DNA of 64,000 nucleotides from Bacillota bacterium (GTDB lineage Bacteria; Bacillota_E; JAJZYS01; JAJYTV01): contig JAJZVM010000007.1 in the NCBI GenBank assembly GCA_021845645.1, positions 65,940 to 129,939 of the forward strand. Reading direction: 5' to 3'. Below the pieces are notes generated by a model that ran no database searches, was not told the origin of the DNA, and saw nothing but the letters and a program-made list of their open reading frames with translations. Below, one piece after another: positions 1 through 8,224 of this stretch. Every line of letters begins with the position of its first letter. The first letter of the stretch is position 1. The position numbers and the translations under genes are program-made.

Positions 1-18
1 TCGTTTGGAGGAGAGGCT

Positions 19-1029
19 GTGCAGACGGATGCTTCCATCCAAGAAGCAGGGTCCTTGTTCCTGAAGGGACTGGATGCTGAGGCACGGGGTCTTGTTGAAG
101 ATGCGCGTCAGATCTACCGCCGGTCGCTGGCTATCGATGGGCGGGTCAGTTCGGCGCACGCGTTCCTGGCCGCCAGTTTCGGAAGCGATCTCGTCGAGGG
201 AAACCTGCGGCTCAAGACATGCAGGCGCGGACGATTCCTCTATATGGTCAACGATCTCATAGGACAGTGCCTGCACCTTTACGGCGAGTGGTGCGATCAT
301 GAATACGAAGTGATGCAGAGCGCAGTACATGAGGGCAGCGTGGTGGTGGACGTGGGCGCCAACATAGGTGCGTTCACGGTGCCTCTGGCGCGTCAAGCCG
401 GATCGACCGGGAAGGTGTATGCGCTCGAGCCCCAGCGCGTGGTACATCAACTGCTCGCAGCGAACGTCGCGCTCAACGGCCTTACCAATGTGCACACGTT
501 GCAGAAGGCTGGAGGCGATGGGGAAGAGGACGTTCTTTGGGTACCTGACTACACTGCGGCAAGTGATCGGCTGCTGAACCTTGGCGCTCGCAGCGCGGTC
601 CGGACTCCGCTAGATGATGGTGAGGCGATTCCCTGCGTGACGGTCGACGCGCTCGGCTTGGATCGCGTCCATCTGCTGAAGATCGACGTGGAGGGAGCCG
701 AGCTGAAGGTGCTCCATGGAGCGCTCGGAACGATCGAGCGCTGCCGGCCCGCCCTGCATGTCGAGAACAATGCGGCCGACGGCAACCCTGAGCTGCTCTC
801 GCTGCTCAGCGAACTTGGCTATCGTGCCTACTGGCAACTGACGCCCTACTATCAGCCAGCAAACTACTCCGGCTGCGGGTTTAGCCAGCATGATCACTTC
901 GACCCGTCGGCAAACCTCTGGTGCGTGCCGCGCGAGAAGGCGGCAGTCGTGCCGGATCATGGTCTTCCGCCTGTGCGAGCGGGCAAGGACAATTGGAGGG
1001 CCGCCGCAGCGCGAGGGGCCGTGCGCTGA
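19..1029 (+). CDS. FkbM-family SAM-dependent methyltransferase with N-terminal TPR-like segment
   Basis: Probable S-adenosylmethionine-dependent methyltransferase acting on a sugar or other hydroxyl group. The SAM-binding motif I (VDVGANIG) lies at about residues 110-117, and the FkbM signature LLKIDVEGAELKVL lies near residues 218-231. Residues 1-55 (EARGLVEDARQIYRRSLAID and following) look like a TPR hairpin, common in FkbM proteins of modification loci. The GTG start at 19 has a GGAGGAG site just upstream. The gene points towards a glycosyltransferase and the flagellin locus, so methylation of a flagellin glycan is a reasonable inference. The substrate cannot be read from sequence. Upstream context is cut off by the window edge. 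Confidence 0.82.
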   Translation: MQTDASIQEAGSLFLKGLDAEARGLVEDARQIYRRSLAIDGRVSSAHAFLAASFGSDLVEGNLRLKTCRRGRFLYMVNDLIGQCLHLYGEWCDHEYEVMQSAVHEGSVVVDVGANIGAFTVPLARQAGSTGKVYALEPQRVVHQLLAANVALNGLTNVHTLQKAGGDGEEDVLWVPDYTAASDRLLNLGARSAVRTPLDDGEAIPCVTVDALGLDRVHLLKIDVEGAELKVLHGALGTIERCRPALHVENNAADGNPELLSLLSELGYRAYWQLTPYYQPANYSGCGFSQHDHFDPSANLWCVPREKAAVVPDHGLPPVRAGKDNWRAAAARGAVR

Positions 1030-1068
1030 ACAGGGCCGCGCCTCACCTATCCATTTGGGCCAGGCGTG

Positions 1069-1332
1069 CTAGCCGCGGCGGTCAATGAGCTGGCCGTTCC
1101 GTGGCGGCAGAGGTTGGCGGCGCAACTGCCTGGCGTGCTGCCTGACGCTTATCTGTACGTCGTCGATCGCCTCACTCATGGCCGCCAGTATCGCCTCGAG
1201 CCCTGCCAGCTCCTCTATCGGGGCTCGCCCGATCATGCCGTCCAGAGCCGAGAGATGTGCGGAAAGTTCCGCCGCGGTCGCGTGAAAGGCCTCCCAGTGG
1301 TTGGCCTGCAACTCTGCACTTTCGCGTCGCAC
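1069..1332 (-). CDS. Small helical protein after the glycosyltransferase, start uncertain
   Basis: Encodes 87 residues from GTG, rich in Ala, Glu, Leu and His with a heptad-like pattern, as in FlgN- or FliT-type flagellar helpers; I do not recognise a family. The helical pattern continues upstream of the GTG (IDELTVHLDTVAKLV). A strong AGGAGGTGG site lies at 1382-1390, but the only codon at useful distance in this frame is ATC at 1372-1374. The protein may therefore be about 101 residues and overlap the end of the glycosyltransferase gene by 13 bases. It follows the glycosyltransferase on the same strand at the distal end of the filament operon. Confidence 0.45.
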   Translation of the reverse strand: MRRESAELQANHWEAFHATAAELSAHLSALDGMIGRAPIEELAGLEAILAAMSEAIDDVQISVRQHARQLRRQPLPPRNGQLIDRRG

Positions 1333-1361
1333 GAGCTTGGCTACGGTATCCAGATGGACGG

Positions 1362-3014
1362 TCAGTTCGTCGATGACGCAGCCACCTCCTGAGCCCAGAA
1401 GTTGACCAGCGGACCGAAATGCGCACGGTAAACAGCATAGCCCTGCGGAAGCTCACCCGACTGAATCCCCGCTAGCTCACGTTGAAGCGCATGGTAAAGA
1501 TCCTGAGGGGCCGTGCTCAGAAACGAGGCAAGCTCGTCGTGACGACCGGAGCGTCGGTAAGCGACGACGCGAGCCAGCTGTGCATACGCACCGACCTCGT
1601 TTCGGGTGTCGATTCCGTTGAGCAGGGAAATGGCCAGTGTAGGGTCACCCGTGTGCAAAGCATCTGTCGCAAGCCAGAAACGGACCGTCGGGTTGGGATC
1701 GTCTGTAAATCGCAGCCTGGCCAGGCTCCTGACGAGATCGTACGCACCGACGGCGAAGAGGTGTTGCATGAGGGGCCAGAGCATAGGTTCGGGAACGAGC
1801 GCATGCACAGCAGGGATTGCGTGCGGCGCCTGCAGCAGGAGATCGCCGATCGTTGCGACCATGCCGGGATCCTCCGGGACATCCTTCGACACGGAGAGCA
1901 GCAGCTGAAGTCCCGCATCGGGCGCGCCCAGACGCGAGAGGGCCAGGGCCGCGTTCTGGTACGCGGTGATCGACCGCGATGGTGAGAAGAACTCCTGTTG
2001 TTGCCGCCGTACATCCGCCACAGCGGTGGACCAGAGAAGGTGTGTAATGCCGATGGCGGTCTTCTCTTGAATCAGCTCTGCATATCCGAGGAAGAACCAC
2101 AAGTCCGCAAGCCACGGCGACACCTGCAACCGCTGCAGGCAAAACTCAGCGGCCTCCTCGGTCTTGCCTAATTGCAAGAGATTCTCAGCATAATACACAC
2201 TAAGCGCGTCAAAATACGGAAAGTGTGGCGCCGTCGGATCAGCCTCGGTCACCTTGACGGCTTCTAATGACAAACGAAAGTATGGATCTGCATCATTCGG
2301 CTTGCCCATGCGCTGGCACTCGCGCCCAATTTGCGAAAGTACATACGAATGCAATGTGCCGCCGGGCGGCAGGGTGGCGAGATAGTCCAGCAACATCAAG
2401 TAGTTTCGCTCGATTTTTGCCTTGTCCTTGACGACATCGGCAAGAAAACCATAGTGCCACACGTAATATGGACTGTTCCATATCTGTCCATCTGTCAGCG
2501 AGTGTGCAATCTGCTCGTGGATCGGACCCTGATACCGATGGGCTGGCGTGTTGCGGAACACCCGAATCGTCTTGCCGCTGTCCACCAGGCGATGGTCGTC
2601 CACGCTGCGAACGTTGGCCTGCGAGATCTGTATTCCCACGGTGCCGGGGCCAACCTTCTCGATGTCGCCTCGAAGACTGGCAGCCTGTCCTGGCGGGAAC
2701 TCCTCATCGCAGTCGAGGACCACGATCCATCTGCCGCGAGCGCGATCAATGCTGTAGTTCCGAGCTGCAGAGAAGTCGTTCGGCCAGGGGATCTCAAACA
2801 CGCGCGCACGATGCGCCTTGGCGATCTCGAGCGTGCGATCGTGCGACCCCGTATCGATGAAAACGATCTCGTCGGCTAGATCCGCGATGGATGAAAGTGC
2901 GCGGTCGAGGAAACGCTCCTCGTCCTTGCCGATCAGACAGACCGAGACGAGCGGCCGCGGCGACTTCTCCAATGAATGCGCCTTTTTGCGGTGTCGAGTA
3001 TCAGACACCTGCAT
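1362..3014 (-). CDS. GT2 glycosyltransferase with TPR-rich C-terminal half
   Basis: Family 2 glycosyltransferase of 550 residues. The N-terminal GT-A domain starts with LVSVCLIGKDEERFLDRALS (about 22-41), followed by the sugar-nucleotide Asp in VFIDTGSHDRT and the DxD-type motif VVLDCDEEF. The C-terminal 300 residues are helical repeats (HSYVLSQIGRECQRMGKPNDA and similar), a TPR arrangement typical of soluble glycosyltransferases that modify proteins. The ATG at 3014 has an AGGTG site and overlaps the preceding acetyltransferase gene by 14 bases, so the two are co-translated. Position beside fliD, fliS and flagellin suggests O-glycosylation of flagellin (inference). Confidence 0.85.
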   Translation of the reverse strand: MQVSDTRHRKKAHSLEKSPRPLVSVCLIGKDEERFLDRALSSIADLADEIVFIDTGSHDRTLEIAKAHRARVFEIPWPNDFSAARNYSIDRARGRWIVVLDCDEEFPPGQAASLRGDIEKVGPGTVGIQISQANVRSVDDHRLVDSGKTIRVFRNTPAHRYQGPIHEQIAHSLTDGQIWNSPYYVWHYGFLADVVKDKAKIERNYLMLLDYLATLPPGGTLHSYVLSQIGRECQRMGKPNDADPYFRLSLEAVKVTEADPTAPHFPYFDALSVYYAENLLQLGKTEEAAEFCLQRLQVSPWLADLWFFLGYAELIQEKTAIGITHLLWSTAVADVRRQQQEFFSPSRSITAYQNAALALSRLGAPDAGLQLLLSVSKDVPEDPGMVATIGDLLLQAPHAIPAVHALVPEPMLWPLMQHLFAVGAYDLVRSLARLRFTDDPNPTVRFWLATDALHTGDPTLAISLLNGIDTRNEVGAYAQLARVVAYRRSGRHDELASFLSTAPQDLYHALQRELAGIQSGELPQGYAVYRAHFGPLVNFWAQEVAASSTN

Positions 3015-3528
3015 GCACCTCGCCTTGTAGCCACTTCACCATCCAGATCTCGTCGACAAAGCCGTGCTGAAGCCGGTACTGTCCTGTGAAGCGCCCTTCC
3101 TCGCGGAAGCCGAACGACTGAAACAGAGCGATAGCCGCCTCGTTGCTCGCGAGGACGCTGAGGGTGCTGCGGCGGACTCCCTGGGACCTGCCCCACTCCT
3201 CCATGCCATCAAGAAGATGCCGTCCAATGCCATGACGCCGATGGGTGGGCGATACGGCGAGCGCCAGGCGGGAAACGTGTGCGAGTCTCGTATCGGTTCC
3301 GCGCGACGCCGTAAGGACGCCGACCACGGATCCGGCTTCGCCTGTGCAGACGAGAGAGAGGTAGATGGACGAATCCGCCGCCGCGAGGAACTGAACCTCC
3401 TGCTCCATGGACAGCGGAAAGCGATCGATGCCAAGCCACTCCTCCTGAGCGGCCACATCGTCCACGAGACGGATGATGGCTGCGGCATCCTCGGGTGAGG
3501 CCCTGCGGACGGTGTACGGTTCAGTCAT
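3001..3528 (-). CDS. GNAT-family N-acetyltransferase
   Basis: Acetyl-CoA-dependent acetyltransferase of 175 residues. The acetyl-CoA binding motif A is visible (VSRLALAVSPTHRRHGIGRHLL), with the RHGIG pyrophosphate loop, then motif B with NEAAIALFQSFGFREEGR. The last residues overlap the start of the glycosyltransferase gene, and the gene lies 7 bases downstream of fliD. In flagellar islands such enzymes can acetylate an amino-sugar precursor (PseH-like), but a RimJ/RimL-like protein or small-molecule acetyltransferase is also possible. Confidence 0.8.
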   Translation of the reverse strand: MTEPYTVRRASPEDAAAIIRLVDDVAAQEEWLGIDRFPLSMEQEVQFLAAADSSIYLSLVCTGEAGSVVGVLTASRGTDTRLAHVSRLALAVSPTHRRHGIGRHLLDGMEEWGRSQGVRRSTLSVLASNEAAIALFQSFGFREEGRFTGQYRLQHGFVDEIWMVKWLQGEVHAGV

Positions 3529-3535
3529 CTAAGAG

Positions 3536-4978
3536 CTAACCTCCACTGCTCGACGAGGAACTGCTGCTACTGCTGGACGTGCCGTTCAGCTGGTTGATCA
3601 GCCCCGACACCATGGATTGCTGACCGAGCAGCGAGATGAGCGCGTTGATCTCGTTCGTGAACTGCGTTCCCAGCGCGCTCTGCTGCAGGGTGATGAGGGT
3701 CTGCTCGTTCTGCTCGGACTGGTCGATCTGTTGGATCTGCTGCTGATACCCGTTGAGTACCTGGGCGATCGTACCGGTCGTGGGCGCGGTGTACGCCGTA
3801 AGTACGGTGTTGAGGTTGCCGGCGATGCCCGAGCCTCCTGAGGCGCCGGCAACCAGGTTCTGCACGGCGGTCGGGTTCTGTGCGTAGGCCGAAAGGAACG
3901 TGCCTGGCGTGAAGTTCAGCGTCGTCGTCTTGTCGGGATTCAGGGTCAGCGTCAAGCCGACGTCCGTGACGGACTGGAAGCCCACGGGCTGGTTCTGGTC
4001 GAGCCCGAAGAGGGCGCTATTGACCGTGGAGAGGAGGCCTTCGGCAGTGGCGTCACCTGCCAGCACCTGGCCTTTGGCCGTGTACTTGGCGATGGTCGCC
4101 GTGAGGTTGTTGTAGTCCGAGGCGACCTGGCTGAGAGCGGACTCCGCCCCGGACGAAGAGGACGTCACGGAGATGGTGGCGGGGGTACTGGTCGTGGTCA
4201 GCCCGAGCAGCGTGAGCGTCACGCCGGGGATGCTCGTGGAATCGGTGGCCTGGGTGCCGGTCACCGACACGCCGTTCACCGTGTAGAGCCATGGCAGGGC
4301 TTTTTGGGCAGGCGAAGACAGGTTCAAGGCCAGGCCCTGGCTCGTCGTACCGAAGAGGTCCGTGCCCGACCCTGTAATGGACGCGTCCTGTGTGCTTGAG
4401 AGCGACAGGTAATAGGAGCCGCCTGAGTCGATGACCGTGGCGGAGACACCGGCGCCTGCGGCGTTGATCTTCTGTGCGATGGTGTCCAAGGTGTCCTGGC
4501 TTGTGATCGAGATGCTGCCGGAGCTGGACCCGGAGCCGAGGGTCACGGTCTGGGCCTGCAGGTTCAACGCCGTCGAGGCCGACGCGTAGGAGCTCTGGCT
4601 CGACACCACCTCCGGCTGCCCGACCTGCGTGACCGCCACCAGATACGTACCGGGCGTGGCTCCGCTGCCGGTCGTGGCCTGCACAGCCGTCGACTGAGAC
4701 GACGTGGCCGCGGCCGTCTGCCAGGTGGACGCCGAACTGAGGGAAGAAAAGTCGGACTGCAGGGCCGACACGGCACTTTGGATAGCCTGCCAGGCCGTCG
4801 ACTGGGAAGTGATCGTCTGCAGTTGCTGCGAAAGGTTTTGAATGGGCTGTTCCATCGCTGTCTGCTCGCTCGTATAAAGCTGTGCAAGGGCGCTCAGGTT
4901 CAGGTTGGGGTACATAGCGCTGAGGATCGCGGGGTTGCTGAGAAGGCCGCCCAGGGAATTCGGGCCGGAACTGCTCAT
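3536..4978 (-). CDS. fliD: Flagellar filament cap protein FliD
   Basis: Filament-capping protein (HAP2) that guides flagellin polymerisation at the tip. It is 480 residues, usual for the family. The N-terminal domain carries the FliD pattern of coiled coil (YTSEQTAMEQPIQNLSQQLQ) followed by WQAIQSAVSALQSDFSSLSS. The middle is Ser/Thr-rich and repetitive, and the C-terminal helices (EQNEQTLITLQQSALGTQF) match the FliD C-terminal coiled coil. The protein ends in a run of about eleven serines followed by GG, an odd low-complexity tail. ATG at 4978 with an AGAGGTG site. It lies 24 bases downstream of fliS in the same operon. Confidence 0.9.
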   Translation of the reverse strand: MSSSGPNSLGGLLSNPAILSAMYPNLNLSALAQLYTSEQTAMEQPIQNLSQQLQTITSQSTAWQAIQSAVSALQSDFSSLSSASTWQTAAATSSQSTAVQATTGSGATPGTYLVAVTQVGQPEVVSSQSSYASASTALNLQAQTVTLGSGSSSGSISITSQDTLDTIAQKINAAGAGVSATVIDSGGSYYLSLSSTQDASITGSGTDLFGTTSQGLALNLSSPAQKALPWLYTVNGVSVTGTQATDSTSIPGVTLTLLGLTTTSTPATISVTSSSSGAESALSQVASDYNNLTATIAKYTAKGQVLAGDATAEGLLSTVNSALFGLDQNQPVGFQSVTDVGLTLTLNPDKTTTLNFTPGTFLSAYAQNPTAVQNLVAGASGGSGIAGNLNTVLTAYTAPTTGTIAQVLNGYQQQIQQIDQSEQNEQTLITLQQSALGTQFTNEINALISLLGQQSMVSGLINQLNGTSSSSSSSSSSSGG

Positions 4979-5002
4979 GCCTGCACCTCTTTCGCTCGGG
5001 TC

Positions 5003-5401
5003 CTACGCGTTGCCCTGTACGCCAGGGGATGCAGCGGGTGCGGCCAAGGGAGCCGCTTCCTGCCAAGCGTCGCGCAGCACGGAGAGCACCTGCAGGACAG
5101 CGTCAATGCCCTCGACGGACTTGGCCATGTTTGCCTGCCCGAGTAGTGCGGTGCAATGCCCGTACAATGCCTTGAGATTCGTTACGAGATCTTTGGGCTC
5201 CTCCGGCAGGCCCTGCCCGAGCGCGAGAACGACCTGCTGCGCGAGGATGAGCCGATTGTGGGCCTTTTCGAGCTGCTTCTGCTCGATGGCCAGGCGCGCC
5301 TGGGCGAGAGTCGAAAGGAGCTCCGTGAACAGCGTAGGGAGCTCGCTCTGCGTACCTGCCGTGCTGCGGCCGAGCTGCTGATAGCGGACGATGCCGTTCA
5401 C
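5003..5401 (-). CDS. fliS: Flagellin export chaperone FliS
   Basis: All-helical 132-residue protein matching FliS in length and pattern: the YQQLG-type N-terminus, LPTLFTELLSTLAQARLAIEQ, and the middle helix AHNRLILAQQVVLALGQGL. FliS binds the C-terminal D0 segment of unassembled flagellin and delivers it to the export gate. Start is GTG at 5401, preceded by AAGGGGTGA. It sits between flagellin and fliD, the usual place. A strong hairpin separates it from the flagellin gene. Confidence 0.85.
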   Translation of the reverse strand: MNGIVRYQQLGRSTAGTQSELPTLFTELLSTLAQARLAIEQKQLEKAHNRLILAQQVVLALGQGLPEEPKDLVTNLKALYGHCTALLGQANMAKSVEGIDAVLQVLSVLRDAWQEAAPLAAPAASPGVQGNA

Positions 5402-5435
5402 GTCGGATCACCCCTTGGCAGCCTATCGGGAGAGG

Positions 5436-5473
5436 GGGCGCGCAGGTGGTCGGAGGTCGACCGCCGCGCGCCC
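5436..5473 (-). terminator. Long GC hairpin between flagellin and fliS
   Basis: GGGCGCGC at 5436-5443 pairs with GCGCGCCC at 5466-5473. The inner arms GGTGGTCG (5445-5452) and CGACCGCC (5458-5465) pair with one wobble, around a GAGGT loop. No T-tract follows on the minus strand. It could terminate most flagellin transcripts or protect their 3' end, leaving limited read-through into fliS and fliD. Confidence 0.65.
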
Positions 5474-5501
5474 GCCGTGCTGAGTCCCTAGTGCGGTGGG
5501 A

Positions 5502-7118
5502 TCAGGGGAACAGCTTGAGGAGGGCCTGCGGCATGGCGTTGGCCTGTGCCAGCATCGCGACGCCGGCTTGCTGCAGGATCTGATCCTTCGTCAAGTTGGC
5601 CATCTGCAGCGCGACGTCCGTGTCCATGATGCCGCCCTGGGCGGTCGTCAGGTTCTGGGACGAGGTCTGCAGCTGGCTCGATGCAAACTGCAGGCGGTTC
5701 TGGTAGGCGCCGACGGTCGCACGGTCAGCCGAGACCTGGTTGATGGCGTCCTGCAAGGAGGTCAGGGCCAGGTTGGCCAGACCCTGCGTCATGATGTTGA
5801 GACCGGTCGCGACCTGGGCGTTGCCGCCGTTGCCCGTCGCCGCCGAGGCCGTGACCACGTTGAAGGCGTAGAGGTCGGTCGTGGCTGCAGCTGCAATGAC
5901 GGTCCCGGTCACCCCTGTCGCGTTGGCAGTGAAACTGCCTGCCGTCGTGAACGTGCTGGCGCCGGAGGCGTTGAAGGTCAATGCCGCCGTGTACGTCGTG
6001 GATGGGCCGGTCCCCGCTTGGAACACCAATGCGGCCGGGGTGGCACCACTCTGCGAATTGAGGGAGATGTACGTTCCGCTGGCGATGGCGCCGGTAAACG
6101 TCTCAGACGAGAGGATGTAGCTGCTCGCCGACGGCACCGCTGCCGCCGTGGCTGCTGTCGAGGAGCTGGTGACGTAGAAGGTCGTCGACTGCGGCGTAAC
6201 TGTGAAGGAGTTGGTCGCGCCCGCCGTGGGCGTTGCGCTTGTGGTGAAATTGAGGATGTCACCGGACGAGTCGGTGATCGTGAACGTCTGGACCGCGGCT
6301 GTCGTAGCGGTTAAGGTCCCGGTCTGGGTTGAGCCGCTCGCGTAGGTGATGGTGTACGCGATGCCTGTGCCGCCGGCGTTGACGGACATGGCGATCGTCT
6401 CGGTCTGTGCCGAGCTGTACGTGCCCGAAACGCTGGCGAACGTCAAGCCGGTGGTCGCGCCCGACACCTGCCACGGCGACGCCTCGAACGACAGGTAGTC
6501 GTAGCTGCTGCCGGTCGCAGCAGCGAGTCCACTTGCGTTGACCGTCGTGGACGCCTGCACCACGCCGATGGTGTCATTGGTGCCGGTGACCCCGTTCGCC
6601 TGCTCGCCTGCTACGCCGAGCGTGTACGCGTCGACAGCGTTCATCGACATGGTCAGGGCCTGACCGGCGTTGGCGCCGATCTGGATCTGCTTGCCCTGGA
6701 AGGTGCCGTCGAGCAGGTTGATGTTGTTGAACTGGGTCGTGTTCGCGATCTGCGTGATCTCCTGGGCGTACTGGTTCATCTCGGACTGCAGGGCGCTCAG
6801 GTCGGTCTGGTTGTTGGTGCCGGTGGCAGCCTCGCTCGCGAGCGAGTACATGCTCTGCATGATGTTCTGCACCTGGCCCATGGCGCCGTCGGCCGTCTGC
6901 AGGAGCGTGATGCCGGACTGCGAGTTCTGGTAGGCCTGGTTCATGCCGTCGATCTGCGACTGCATCTGCTGGCTGATGGCCAGCCCGGACGGGTCGTTCG
7001 CGGCGCTGTTGATGCGAAGGCCTGACGACAACTGCTGCAGAACGCCGTTCATGTTCTGCTGCGTGTTGTCGAGGTTCAGCCAGGCATTCAACGCTGCGAC
7101 GTTCGTGTTTACGAACAT
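5502..7118 (-). CDS. fliC: Flagellin
   Basis: Major filament subunit of 538 residues. The conserved N-terminal D0/D1 segment (FVNTNVAALNAW, then LSSGLRINSAANDPSGLAIS) covers about residues 1-170. The C-terminal D1/D0 segment (DAINQVSADRATVGAYQNRL and onward, ending MPQALLKLFP) covers about the last 100. Between them lies a variable region of roughly 260 residues made almost only of Ala, Ser, Thr, Gly and Val, the surface domain and likely site of glycosylation. I chose ATG at 7118 because MFVNTNVAAL is the universal flagellin start; an in-frame extension to 7190 exists but looks spurious. No convincing sigma-28 promoter is visible upstream. Confidence 0.95.
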   Translation of the reverse strand: MFVNTNVAALNAWLNLDNTQQNMNGVLQQLSSGLRINSAANDPSGLAISQQMQSQIDGMNQAYQNSQSGITLLQTADGAMGQVQNIMQSMYSLASEAATGTNNQTDLSALQSEMNQYAQEITQIANTTQFNNINLLDGTFQGKQIQIGANAGQALTMSMNAVDAYTLGVAGEQANGVTGTNDTIGVVQASTTVNASGLAAATGSSYDYLSFEASPWQVSGATTGLTFASVSGTYSSAQTETIAMSVNAGGTGIAYTITYASGSTQTGTLTATTAAVQTFTITDSSGDILNFTTSATPTAGATNSFTVTPQSTTFYVTSSSTAATAAAVPSASSYILSSETFTGAIASGTYISLNSQSGATPAALVFQAGTGPSTTYTAALTFNASGASTFTTAGSFTANATGVTGTVIAAAATTDLYAFNVVTASAATGNGGNAQVATGLNIMTQGLANLALTSLQDAINQVSADRATVGAYQNRLQFASSQLQTSSQNLTTAQGGIMDTDVALQMANLTKDQILQQAGVAMLAQANAMPQALLKLFP

Positions 7119-7358
7119 GGCCTTCCCGCGCCCTCCGACGCGGATTTCCCTTCCCTTCCTTGATGATCTCGCTCCCCCGTCGAGGAGCATCTGGAGGGTG
7201 AACCCTCTAGAGGTTCTACCTGTCCTATCGGTCGTGTGTGGAAGATCTGGAGGAGTGAAATATCGCCGTCATAGGCAATCAGGTCCCGTGTGAGCGGGCA
7301 AGATCGATCTGTTGCCTTCAATGCGCCGGAAATCTCGCCATTGCTCCGCTTCCGCCTG

Positions 7359-7979
7359 CTAGAGCTTGCGCAGGGCCTGGAGCCTCTTGCGCTCCTGGCG
7401 CAGCACATAGGCGATGACGCGGTCCTGGTCCATCTCCTTGATCTCCATGAAGTCGAAGCCGATGAGGCGCCCCCCCTGGGGGCTCTCCCCGACCCGGACG
7501 GCGTACATGGTGAGGGGGACGGGGGCACCGGTCTCGAGAAAGAGGGTCGCCGAGACGATGTCCTGCTTCATGATGCCGCTTCCCTGCGGGCAGTGGGCGA
7601 GAAGGCCGCAGCCCGAGAGGTCCACGGCGCGGCACGCCTTCTCCCCGATCACGAGTGGCAGGTCCACCGGCGTGCGGTGGAAGCGGCGCTTGGCGAAGCG
7701 CTGGATCATCAGCGGCTGGCGCGCGGTGACGGTGCCGTCGGCCTGGACCGACAGCACGTCCAGTTCGGCGACCAGCGTCGCGTTGCCCACGTCGACGCGC
7801 GCGATGATGTGGCTGCCTGCGGGGAAGGGGACCCCCCTCAGGCGCCTGCCCTTCGGCACGAACGTCAGGGTACGCCCGTCCTGACCGGCGATCTCCGCGC
7901 GCTGCGTCACCGGGCCATCCGGCGTCGCGCGCTCCAGCGAGACTTCCGCGCCGATCGGGAACTCCGGCAACTCCTCCAA
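7359..7979 (-). CDS. PilZ-domain c-di-GMP receptor, YcgR-like
   Basis: 206-residue two-domain protein. Residues 1-95 form a YcgR-N (PilZN) type beta barrel (FPIGAEVSLE). The PilZ domain follows with the c-di-GMP-binding RxxxR motif RRFHR at 98-102 and the second motif DLSGCG at 120-125, so both ligand-binding motifs are intact. YcgR proteins act as c-di-GMP-dependent brakes on the flagellar motor. The gene is transcribed away from fliN and lies upstream of flagellin on the same strand, which supports that role. Confidence 0.88.
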   Translation of the reverse strand: MEELPEFPIGAEVSLERATPDGPVTQRAEIAGQDGRTLTFVPKGRRLRGVPFPAGSHIIARVDVGNATLVAELDVLSVQADGTVTARQPLMIQRFAKRRFHRTPVDLPLVIGEKACRAVDLSGCGLLAHCPQGSGIMKQDIVSATLFLETGAPVPLTMYAVRVGESPQGGRLIGFDFMEIKEMDQDRVIAYVLRQERKRLQALRKL

Positions 7980-8064
7980 TGCGCAGCCTCCAAGCGATGA
8001 TGATCTGCAGGGGCGCCTGCCTTCGCAGGATAAAGCGTTTGTCGGCGAGAACTGAGGCCCCTGG

Positions 8065-8104
8065 TTTCGATCCTGCTCGCGCTCTTTCGATCCTGCTCGC
8101 GCTC
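8065..8104. repeat. Perfect tandem duplication of 20 bases
   Basis: Two adjacent identical copies of TTTCGATCCTGCTCGCGCTC at 8065-8084 and 8085-8104. They lie in the gap between the divergent PilZ gene and fliN, upstream of both coding regions. They could be a doubled regulatory site or simple replication slippage; nothing in the repeat identifies a known binding site. Confidence 0.9.
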
Positions 8105-8224
8105 AAGGTAACAGATGGTCTAAAGTGGGGACAAGCAAGATGGGTACATTGGGACCTATTCGACGTAGGTTCCGTATTCCATCCTGATTGGCAGCCGAGG
8201 GCATGGAGACGTGGGGGTGACGTT

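Noticed and set aside
7119..7190. 24-residue N-terminal extension of flagellin
   Set aside because: Flagellins begin with MFVNTNVAAL-like sequence; the extension is Arg/Gly-rich and not family-like.
7226..7268. GACCGATA and GGCGATAT on the minus strand upstream of flagellin, like a sigma-28 -10
   Set aside because: No TAAA-type -35 lies 14-16 bases upstream of either; the matches may be chance.
8121..8150. TAAAGTGG upstream of fliN, like a sigma-28 -35
   Set aside because: The expected GCCGATAT-type -10 is absent at the right distance.
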